The position numbers were made by a program, and so were the translations under genes. A stretch of DNA of 64,000 nucleotides from Planococcus circulans. GTDB lineage: Bacteria; Bacillota; Bacilli; Bacillales_A; Planococcaceae. The notes beneath the pieces were generated by a model. It was given only the letters and a program-made list of their open reading frames with translations. It was not told the origin of the DNA and made no database searches. Below, in pieces: positions 53,558 to 64,000 of the stretch; within the stretch, counting starts at the first letter, position 1; each line of letters opens with the position of its first letter. The stretch lies in NCBI RefSeq assembly GCF_020023385.1, contig NZ_JAIQCL010000007.1, forward strand, positions 177,619 to 241,618. Direction: 5' to 3'.

Positions 53558-55732
53558 ATGCACACGCATGAATTGAAGAGAGATAAAAAGGTGATCATGG
53601 AGTGGCTGCGCCGTCTGGGTGTTGAATTCCATACCTCATTTTTGATTGTGAATTCGGAAATGGAAGATCAGCCTGTCGTCTATGCTAATGACGCCTTCTA
53701 CAAAATGATCGGTTATAACGAAAAAGAAACTCTGGGACGCAATGGGCGTTTCCTGCATGGTGAAAAAACGTCTGAAGAAGCAAGTGAAAAAATACGTTGC
53801 TGCGTGGAAGCGGGCGAAAGCGGTATTGTCGAAATCGTAAACTACCGGAAAAACGGCACGCCTTTTTGGAATGAGATCACTGTCCAGCCCTTGTCATTTC
53901 CGGAGAAGAATTTCAAATTCACGTTGATGCTGCAACATGACATCACCGACCGCAAACGTGCAGAAGCTTTGATTAAACTTCAAAAAGAGACCTATAATGG
54001 AATCGAAAAGGGCTATATGCTCAGCATGCTGCTGCAGAATGTCTGTACTACTGCCGAATCATTCTTTATTGATGGGGCAAAATGTACGGTGTTATTGATT
54101 GACGACACAGAACTTTATAAAATCGGTGCGGCCAGTTCCATGCCAAAGAGTTTTCAGGAAGCAATCAACGGACTGCTGGTTGAAGAAGATATCGGAACAT
54201 GCGGAGCGGCTTTCCATCGGCAGCAGCCGGTGGTTGTCGAGGACATGACTACGGACTATCTATGGCGAAATCACCAGCAATTGGTGGAAAACTATAACTT
54301 GGTGTCAAGCTGGTCAATTCCGATCTACAGCGTTGAAGGAATGCCAATCGGCACATTCGGCATGTACTTTCCTGCAGCACTGTCACCGCATGAAAAAGAT
54401 TTGGCTTTCATGGAGGAAGTTGCTTCGATTGCTTCACTCGCGATCAAATACTCCCGCCAACATGAAGAGGTTCTTCGACTGGCCTATACCGATGAAAATA
54501 CGGACTTGCCCAATCGCAATTATTTCAGAAATGAAATGATGGAAATGCTGAAGGAAGGCAAGGAAGGGTTTGTGGCATTCGTGTCCACAGACGAATATGT
54601 CAAAGTGGTCGATCAATATGGCCATAGTGCCGGAGATACCATTATGCGTGAAATTGGCAAGCGGATGATGCTGGCGCAGAATTCCTCGGATAATTTAATT
54701 GCCCGGTTCTCAGACTCTACATTGGCTATGTACAGCATGACACCTTTCACAAAAATCCCGGATTACCTGGAACATCTTCTGCAAGGGTTGGTCGAACCTG
54801 TTGCAGTCGGTGATATGGAATTGTTCCTGACCTTGAAAATGGGCGTTGCCATCGTAACGCCTCATCAGGTTGACTCCGAAGAGATAATCCGCTGTGCCGA
54901 CAGTGCATTATCCCAGGCAAAGCTCCGTACTGGTGAGTCCATCTGCTATTTTGAAAGTGAATATGACGAATTCATGATGAAGGATCTGCGCGTGGCCAAT
55001 GAATTGACAGCAGCGATCAGACGCAATGAGGTGGGGGTTCACCTGCAGCCGAAAGTTGATTTGAAAACCGGCGAGATTCTGAGCTTTGAAGCGCTGGCTC
55101 GCTGGACGTCGCCGGATCTCGGCACCATCCCGCCGGATGTCTTTATCCCTGCTGCTGAAAAAAATGGCAAAATCCGTTTGTTGGAACAAAGCGTTTTGAA
55201 GCAGGTGCTGGAATGGCTGAAAAAAAGAGTTGAGCATGGGCTGCAGATTCGCCAAGTGGCCATCAATATATCTGCAGATCATTTCTTCCATCATTCATTC
55301 GTTCCACATTTGATGGACATGACTGCTGAATATGGCATTGATCCACAATGGATTCAATTGGAGATTACGGAGCGTATCGGCTTTGTGGATATTGAAACGG
55401 CCAATAAAGTATTCAAGCACCTGAAACATTGCGGCTTCACGACTTCGATTGATGATTTCGGGACTGGTTACTCGTCGCTCAGCTATCTGCAGAAGCTGCC
55501 TGTCGAGGAACTGAAAATTGACCGGTCCTTCATTTCCAATATGGGGGAACCGGGAACATTGGCTATCATCCGAACCATCATCCAGCTGGCGGAAAATTTG
55601 GACATGCGTGCAGTTGCTGAAGGTGTGGAAACGGAAAAAGACCGCCAAACCCTGTTGAGGCTCGGCTGTAAAGTGGGGCAGGGGTATCTGTTCTACAAGC
55701 CTATGCCGCTCAGCGAAGCTTTCTTGTTATAG
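53558..55732 (+). CDS. LOV-like PAS, GAF, degenerate GGDEF and EAL protein
   Basis: A 724-residue cyclic-di-GMP signalling protein without transmembrane segments. Residues 20-135 form a LOV-type PAS domain. GRNGRFLHGEK aligns with the LOV motif GxNCRFLQG, with Gly63 where the photoactive Cys should be, and the flavin-contacting Asn95 and Asn105 positions are kept (NYRKNGTPFWNE). Residues about 150-300 look like a GAF domain. The GGDEF domain (about 305-460) has RFSDSTLAMY in place of the active RxGGDEF and should be inactive. The EAL domain (about 475-724) retains FEALARW, LEITERI, DDFGTGYSS and LKIDRSFI, so phosphodiesterase activity is likely. The start follows AGGGGGGAC. Alone in its transcript; absent from this position in B. 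subtilis. Confidence 0.9.
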   Translation: MHTHELKRDKKVIMEWLRRLGVEFHTSFLIVNSEMEDQPVVYANDAFYKMIGYNEKETLGRNGRFLHGEKTSEEASEKIRCCVEAGESGIVEIVNYRKNGTPFWNEITVQPLSFPEKNFKFTLMLQHDITDRKRAEALIKLQKETYNGIEKGYMLSMLLQNVCTTAESFFIDGAKCTVLLIDDTELYKIGAASSMPKSFQEAINGLLVEEDIGTCGAAFHRQQPVVVEDMTTDYLWRNHQQLVENYNLVSSWSIPIYSVEGMPIGTFGMYFPAALSPHEKDLAFMEEVASIASLAIKYSRQHEEVLRLAYTDENTDLPNRNYFRNEMMEMLKEGKEGFVAFVSTDEYVKVVDQYGHSAGDTIMREIGKRMMLAQNSSDNLIARFSDSTLAMYSMTPFTKIPDYLEHLLQGLVEPVAVGDMELFLTLKMGVAIVTPHQVDSEEIIRCADSALSQAKLRTGESICYFESEYDEFMMKDLRVANELTAAIRRNEVGVHLQPKVDLKTGEILSFEALARWTSPDLGTIPPDVFIPAAEKNGKIRLLEQSVLKQVLEWLKKRVEHGLQIRQVAINISADHFFHHSFVPHLMDMTAEYGIDPQWIQLEITERIGFVDIETANKVFKHLKHCGFTTSIDDFGTGYSSLSYLQKLPVEELKIDRSFISNMGEPGTLAIIRTIIQLAENLDMRAVAEGVETEKDRQTLLRLGCKVGQGYLFYKPMPLSEAFLL

Positions 55733-55806
55733 GGCATCTGAAGTGCCGGCAACCGGCACATTGCTTGAATTGGAACAGCTAGAAAAGAGTTATAGAGATT
55801 TTGCGG

Positions 55807-55836
55807 AAAACCGGGGCAATATTTCCCGGTTTTTTC
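55807..55836 (+). terminator. Intrinsic terminator after the EAL gene
   Basis: AAAACCGGG pairs with CCCGGTTTT around a 9-nt loop, followed by TT. Confidence 0.88.
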
Positions 55837-55954
55837 TTATGGGTAAATAAACCATGGGTGAAAATAACTGAATAATAGCAAAGCGGGATCTGGCAACTTG
55901 AGCCAATGATTTTCTGTTATACTATTTAAGATAATGTGTGAAAAGGAGAGATAG

Positions 55955-56587
<633 letters not shown>

Positions 56588-56606
56588 GAGAGCGGGGTAT
56601 ATCAGC

Positions 56607-57725
56607 TTGACGAAAAAATGGAAAGTAATGACGATATTTGGTACGCGGCCAGAAGCCATCAAAATGGCGCCGCTTGTTCTGGAACTTCAAAAACATCCTG
56701 ACACCATCGAACCATTGGTGACAGTGACAGCGCAGCACAGAGAAATGCTGGACCAGGTGCTGGAGACATTCCAAATCACGCCTGACTTCGATTTGAACAT
56801 CATGAAGGAACGCCAGACATTGACCGATGTAACGATGCGCGCCATGCAGGGTCTTGATGCAGTCATGAAAGAAGCGAAACCGGATATTGTCCTGGTACAT
56901 GGCGATACGACGACAACTTTCGCTGCCAGCCTTGCTGCTTTCTATAATCAGGTTGCCGTTGGCCATGTTGAGGCGGGCTTGCGTACGCACAATAAATATT
57001 CGCCGTATCCGGAAGAAATGAACCGTCAGCTGACGGGTGTCATGGCCGATATTCATTTTTCACCAACTGAAAAATCAGCTCAGAACCTTCTCGATGAAAA
57101 CAAGAAGGAAGAAACGATCTACATCACCGGCAATACAGCCATCGACGCACTTCAAACAACAGTGCGCGAAACTTATACGCATCCGATTCTTGAGAAAATC
57201 GGTACGGACCGCATGATCCTATTGACGGCACACCGCCGTGAGAATCTTGGCCAGCCGATGCGCAATATGTTCCGTGCCATCAAACGCCTGATTGAAGAGC
57301 ATGATGATATCCAGGTGGTTTATCCGGTACATATGAACCCAGCTGTGCGTGAAGTGGCGGATGAGGTATTGGGCCGTGATCCGCGCATCCATTTGATTGA
57401 ACCGCTGGAAGTTCTGGACTTCCATAACTTTGCAGCCCGCTCATTCTTTATCCTGACCGATTCGGGCGGGATTCAAGAAGAAGCGCCTTCACTCGGCAAG
57501 CCGGTACTGGTTTTGCGTGATACCACTGAACGCCCTGAAGGGATCAGTGCAGGAACCTTGAAGCTAGCTGGAACAGACGAAGAGACGATTTATGGAATGG
57601 CTAAAGAATTGCTGACGGATGAAGATGCTTATAAAGCGATGTCCCAAGCATCCAATCCATACGGAGATGGCAAAGCTTCGGCGCGGATCGTCGAAGCACT
57701 GCATGTGTATTTTTCGAAACTGTGA
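56607..57725 (+). CDS. mnaA: UDP-N-acetylglucosamine 2-epimerase
   Basis: Non-hydrolysing epimerase that makes UDP-ManNAc for teichoic acid linkage units and capsule. The 372-residue protein begins KVMTIFGTRPEAIKMAPLVLEL and has VHGDTTTTFAASLAA, VEAGLRTHN, LTAHRRENLG and DSGGIQEEAPSLGKPVLVLRD. The start is set at TTG 56607, since it gives a B. subtilis-like N-terminus; ATG 56628 is possible, and the longer frame overlapping upp is rejected. Position upstream of atp is conserved. Confidence 0.93.
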   Translation: MTKKWKVMTIFGTRPEAIKMAPLVLELQKHPDTIEPLVTVTAQHREMLDQVLETFQITPDFDLNIMKERQTLTDVTMRAMQGLDAVMKEAKPDIVLVHGDTTTTFAASLAAFYNQVAVGHVEAGLRTHNKYSPYPEEMNRQLTGVMADIHFSPTEKSAQNLLDENKKEETIYITGNTAIDALQTTVRETYTHPILEKIGTDRMILLTAHRRENLGQPMRNMFRAIKRLIEEHDDIQVVYPVHMNPAVREVADEVLGRDPRIHLIEPLEVLDFHNFAARSFFILTDSGGIQEEAPSLGKPVLVLRDTTERPEGISAGTLKLAGTDEETIYGMAKELLTDEDAYKAMSQASNPYGDGKASARIVEALHVYFSKL

Positions 57726-57730
57726 TTGGA

Positions 57731-58375
57731 TGAACGGCCGATTCCGCTTTTCTGGTGTCCAGTTGCAAGCGCCTAGCTCTTCGGGATGTAAGCCACTCTG
57801 GCTGTGCGGCTGAAAACATGCCGCTTCGCCAGAGCGTCTTACCCCTGTCAGAGCTGAACAGGCACTTTCACTTTTCTTTTGTCCAGCTTCATCGGCCAAC
57901 TCCTCGGGTCGTAAGCCGGTCTTCCTGTGTGGCAAAAAGCGCCACTTCGGAATTCCGTCTTACGTCTGTCGGAGCTGAACGGCCGATTCCGCTTTTCTGG
58001 TGTCCAGTTGCAAGCGCCTAGCTCTTCGGGTTGTAAGCCACTCTGGCTGTGCGGCTGAAAACATGCCGCTTCGCCAGAGCGTCTTACCCCTGTCAGAGCT
58101 GAACAGGCACTTTCACTTTTCTTTTGTCCAGCTTCATCGGCCAACTCCTCGGGTCGTAAGCCGGTCTTCCTGTGTGGCAAAAAGCGCCACTTCGGAATTC
58201 CGTCTTACGTCTGTCGGAGCTGAACGGCCGATTCCGCTTTTCTGGTGTCCAGTTGCAAGCGCCTAGCTCTTCGGGTCATAAGGCAATCCGGCTGTGTGGC
58301 AAAGAGCGCCACTTCGCCGAATTGCCTTATGCCTGTCAGAGCTGAACAGGCACTTTCACTTTTCTGTACAAAGTT
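57731..58375 (-). repeat. Family A array of five units, dimeric 245-bp repeat
   Basis: On the minus strand the unit junctions lie at + positions 57744, 57868, 57989, 58113, 58234 and 58356, giving lengths 124, 121, 124, 121 and 122. The first four form a 245-bp A-B dimer repeated twice with few differences. The fifth has A-type flanks but a different core. A partial sixth start (rc GAAAAGCGGAATCGGCCG) ends at 57731, 6 nt after the mnaA stop. Frames predicted across it are artefacts. Confidence 0.93.
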
Positions 58376-58403
58376 TGTCGACAATATGTCAGAGGAAAAT
58401 CGC

Positions 58404-58421
58404 TTGTGAAGTTTTTCACTT
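58404..58421. promoter_or_regulatory. Candidate Rex (NADH-sensing) operator
   Basis: TTGTGAAGTTTTTCACTT matches the Rex consensus TTGTGAANNNNTTCACAA at 12 of 14 defined positions and lies 7 nt upstream of the atp -35. Confidence 0.6.
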
Positions 58422-58428
58422 CTACTAA

Positions 58429-58457
58429 TTGACATGATTTTACCCCTATTGTATGCT
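58429..58457 (+). promoter_or_regulatory. Sigma-A promoter of the atp operon
   Basis: TTGACA (58429-58434), 17-nt spacer, TATGCT (58452-58457), about 115 nt before atpZ. Confidence 0.75.
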
Positions 58458-58573
58458 TACAAAGGGTATGCATGAGAAGGTTTTCTTACATATATTATGT
58501 GGTTTTGGAAGCCTGATGCGACGGTCCTTTTTAAGGGTTTAATGTCAAATCAACGAGGTTCGAGGGGGTTATC

Positions 58574-58795
58574 ATGCGCCCAACAAAAAGTCCCTTACAA
58601 GCGATGGCGCTTTACAGTGCCATCCTCTCACAACTTGTCGGGTCCGCGCTTTTCGGTGTGTTCACAGGTATGTGGCTCGATGAAAAGCTCGGAACCGCCC
58701 CGTTTTTCATGATCATCTGCCTAGTCATAGGCATCACTGCCGGTGTTTGGGCAATGCTTCAGACCGTCCGCAAATTCGAATCAGGAGACAAGTAA
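58574..58795 (+). CDS. atpZ: AtpZ/AtpI family small membrane protein
   Basis: A 73-residue protein with two hydrophobic helices (MALYSAILSQLVGSALFGVFTG and FFMIICLVIGITAGVWAML) and a basic N-terminus. It belongs to the small AtpZ/ATPase-gene1 family found first in Bacillales atp operons, where AtpZ works with AtpI in assembly and possibly Mg2+/Ca2+ transport. ATG 58574 follows CGAGGGGGTTATC. The next gene, atpI, begins 2 nt after its stop. Confidence 0.8.
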   Translation: MRPTKSPLQAMALYSAILSQLVGSALFGVFTGMWLDEKLGTAPFFMIICLVIGITAGVWAMLQTVRKFESGDK

Positions 58796-58797
58796 AA

Positions 58798-59169
58798 ATG
58801 GATGGACTTAGGGAGATATATACAAGACTGAAAAAGATGATTTTTTTCATCTTGGCGTTCTACGTTATTGGTTGGGGGTTTACCCCTTATCAAGAAGTGT
58901 TCGCCGGTCTCATCATCGGAACTTTGTTCGGCATTTACAACATGTGGATTCTGGTTCGGCGGATGGAGAAATTCGACCGCGCGGTGGCTGAAGGCTCGAA
59001 AGTTCGTTCGCTTGGAACGGCATTACGGTTTGCATCAGGTGTTGCAGCTGTGGCGATCGCCATTTTATTCGCAGAGCACATTCACTTGGTCAGTACGGTA
59101 ATTGGGTTGATGGTCCCTTATGCTCTGTTGTTAACAGAGCGGATTGTTTATCACGTGAAACACCATTAA
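58798..59169 (+). CDS. atpI: ATP synthase subunit I
   Basis: A 123-residue membrane protein with four hydrophobic helices (FFILAFYVIGWGF, VFAGLIIGTLFGIYNMWILV, VAAVAIAILFAE, STVIGLMVPYALLLTERIVY). AtpI proteins assist assembly of the c-ring. ATG 58798 was chosen because CAGGAGACAAGTAAAA, the end of atpZ, supplies the ribosome binding site. An in-frame start inside atpZ is rejected. Confidence 0.9.
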   Translation: MDGLREIYTRLKKMIFFILAFYVIGWGFTPYQEVFAGLIIGTLFGIYNMWILVRRMEKFDRAVAEGSKVRSLGTALRFASGVAAVAIAILFAEHIHLVSTVIGLMVPYALLLTERIVYHVKHH

Positions 59170-59907
<738 letters not shown>

Positions 59908-59960
59908 GTATAAACTGCTCGTAGAGCAAAAAAACAACTATCCTGAGGAGGACACATTAA

Positions 59961-60185
<225 letters not shown>

Positions 60186-60346
60186 TATTTCTATACAAAA
60201 AGTTAAATGGTGGGGATGCTTCGATATGGTTTTCGCCATTTAAACTTGTATGAAGCAATTTGCTTTTGAAAATCCATCTTACGACAGATAAAGATCTTAC
60301 TATAGAAGAAATTGTATTTTAGGCTCTTGAAGGGAGTGAAACAATC

Positions 60347-60868
60347 GTGTTTTTTGATCACCTCGTACTCGGTGCAACCGGGGAGTTTTTGAATATTGGA
60401 GACATCCTTGCTACACTTGTTATCTTCATTTTGCTAATGTTGCTTTTGAAGAAATTCGCATGGGGTCCTTTGATGGGCGTAATGCAGCAGCGTGAAGATT
60501 TGATCAAGAGTGAAATCGAAACTGCTGAAAACAGCCGTCTGGAATCTCAGAAATTGCTTGAAGAGCAGCGCAGCCTTCTTAAAGATGCGCGTACGCAAGC
60601 ACAGGAAATCGTTGAAAACGCTAAAAAGCAAGGCGACGTTTCGCGTGAGGAAATCATTACGACAGCGCGTGCTGAGTCTGGCCGTATGAAAGAAGCTGCG
60701 GTTCAAGAAATTGCCAACGAAAGAGATAAAGCTATTTCAGCTGTTCGTGAAGAAGTTGTGGCATTGTCATTGCTTGCTGCTACGAAAGTGCTTGAAAAAG
60801 AAATCTCTGAGGAAGACAACCGTCAGTTGATTAACGAAACGATTGCGAAGGCAGGCGAAGTTCAGTGA
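60347..60868 (+). CDS. atpF: ATP synthase F0 subunit b
   Basis: Peripheral stalk subunit: one N-terminal membrane helix (NIGDILATLVIFILLMLLLKKFAW) followed by a long charged coiled coil to the end (173 residues). The start is GTG 60347 after GAAGGGAGTG. The 160-nt gap from atpE is longer than typical and holds no gene. It overlaps atpH by 4 nt (GTGA). Confidence 0.96.
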   Translation: MFFDHLVLGATGEFLNIGDILATLVIFILLMLLLKKFAWGPLMGVMQQREDLIKSEIETAENSRLESQKLLEEQRSLLKDARTQAQEIVENAKKQGDVSREEIITTARAESGRMKEAAVQEIANERDKAISAVREEVVALSLLAATKVLEKEISEEDNRQLINETIAKAGEVQ

Positions 60869-61395
60869 GTCAAATTGCAGAACGCTACGCTCTAGCATTG
60901 TTCGAAGTTGCTCAAAAGCATGAATCGTCATTGGATGTAGAGCAGGATTTGCGTGAAGTGAAAAAGGTCTTCGAAATGACCCCGGAACTTTACAATTTGA
61001 TTGTTTCTCCAAAACTATCTGCTGACAAAAGAACAAACCTAATCAATGAGGTATTCAGAGAAGCGAATCCGCTTGTTGTAAATACACTTCAATTGATGGC
61101 AGAACGCAAACGTCTGGACGAAGTCGGCTCTATGGCTGACGCGTTCGTCGCTTTATCCAACAATGCACAGGGAATCGAAGATGCGAAAGTTTATTCTACA
61201 CGTCCTTTGACTGAAGAAGAACGCGCATCCATCTCTTCCGTTTTCGCTAAAAAAATCGGCAAACAATCTTTACGAATTGAAAACATCATCGATCCATCGT
61301 TGATCGGCGGATTGCGTCTTCAAATCGGAAACCGCATTTACGACAGCAGTGTGAGCACGAAATTGTCACGTCTGCAGCGTCAATTGAACGGTTAA
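60865..61395 (+). CDS. atpH: ATP synthase F1 subunit delta
   Basis: Links the peripheral stalk to the top of F1. The 176-residue protein has RYALALFEVAQKH at the N-terminus and the C-terminal signature IDPSLIGGLRLQIGNRIYDSSVSTKL. It starts with GTG 60865 overlapping the atpF stop, so translation is coupled. Confidence 0.96.
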   Translation: MSQIAERYALALFEVAQKHESSLDVEQDLREVKKVFEMTPELYNLIVSPKLSADKRTNLINEVFREANPLVVNTLQLMAERKRLDEVGSMADAFVALSNNAQGIEDAKVYSTRPLTEEERASISSVFAKKIGKQSLRIENIIDPSLIGGLRLQIGNRIYDSSVSTKLSRLQRQLNG

Positions 61396-61401
61396 TTATG
61401 A

Positions 61402-62931
<1,530 letters not shown>

Positions 62932-62942
62932 AGAGAAACTGT

Positions 62943-62971
62943 ATTCAGTAGAGGCTTTTGCCTCACTGAAT
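62943..62971 (+). other. Hairpin in the long atpA-atpG spacer
   Basis: ATTCAGT and ACTGAAT pair, with an inner AGGC/GCCT stem around TTTT. The 172-nt spacer is longer than usual for this operon. No strong T run follows, so a processing or mRNA-stability hairpin is more likely than a terminator. Confidence 0.6.
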
Positions 62972-63088
62972 GCTGGTTGATCCAATCGGACTTTTGCGGT
63001 CAGTCCATTTCCTGCGTGTCAATGCGGGAGACATGCTGCCCGTTAGAGCGGAGGGCTACTCGAGTCGAATATGAAGAAAAAATAATAG

Positions 63089-63961
<873 letters not shown>

Positions 63962-63965
63962 TAAC

Positions 63966-64000
63966 GAAAAGCGACAGCGCCCGTTAAGCTCTGAAAGGCA
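63966..64000 (+). repeat. Family A repeat start, cut by window end
   Basis: GAAAAGCGACAGCGCCCGTT then AAGCTCTGAAAGGCA matches the 5' 35 nt of the family (compare 9126). It lies between atpG and the expected atpD. Confidence 0.85.

Noticed and set aside
57564..58435. Near-identical 88-110 codon frames on both strands over the mnaA-atpZ arrays
   Set aside because: Products of the 245-bp dimer repeat, not proteins.

Overview
The window is a Gram-positive, Bacillales-type chromosome segment, most likely from Planococcus or a close relative in Planococcaceae. This rests on gene order, protein style, strong AGGAGG-type ribosome binding sites, many intrinsic terminators and moderate GC, not on any search. 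Most of it follows the conserved Bacillus backbone around ung-ywdI-ywdK, hemQ-lipL-ywfO-ywgA, speE-speB, argS, fadF, rpoE-pyrG-spo0F-fbaA-tal-murA-glpX-rho-rpmE-tdk-prfA-prmC-ywlC-ywlE-rpiB-ywlG-glyA-upp-mnaA and the atp operon. Nearly all genes lie on the + strand. No rRNA, tRNA, transposase, phage gene or CRISPR array was recognised.

Layout. 1-12228: DNA repair, heme, lipoate, polyamine and arginyl-tRNA genes. 12251-23768: a cobalamin uptake and salvage operon of thirteen genes behind a cobalamin riboswitch. It imports corrinoids (btuF, btuC, ABC-CbiZ fusion), remodels them (cbiB, cobD, cobU, cobQ, cobS, cobC), adenosylates them (PduO type) and salvages alpha-ribazole (cblT, cblS). 23890-34765: fatty-acid/branched-chain acyl-CoA catabolism (fadF, thiolase, 3-hydroxyacyl-CoA dehydrogenase, two acyl-CoA dehydrogenases, a TetR regulator), ending in icmF, an adenosylcobalamin-dependent mutase that would use the cofactor made by the preceding operon. 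36282-57725: RNA polymerase delta, CTP synthase with a CTP-sensing attenuator, central carbon metabolism, Rho, translation termination and UDP-GlcNAc genes, plus a GGDEF/EAL protein with a cysteine-less LOV-like sensor. 58404-64000: the ATP synthase operon through atpG, cut by the window end before atpD.

The least explained part is repetitive DNA. (A) A roughly 122-bp element occurs singly and in tandem arrays at five loci. It folds into a five-helix imperfect hairpin whose stems covary between copies, and at four loci it starts 0-4 nt after a stop codon, once inside the atp operon. (B) A second family has covarying terminal stems (GATATGGAGCAAAACAG-type ends), and two copies carry outer inverted repeats. 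(C) Short degenerate tandem arrays have exact 20- or 21-bp periods, about two DNA helical turns, and lie just downstream of terminators.

Regulatory sites readable from sequence include a FadR-like operator overlapping the fadF promoter, a full-consensus CcpA cre site before the thiolase gene, a candidate Rex operator at the atp promoter, a DnaA-box cluster before ywlC, and a candidate L31 leader before rpmE.
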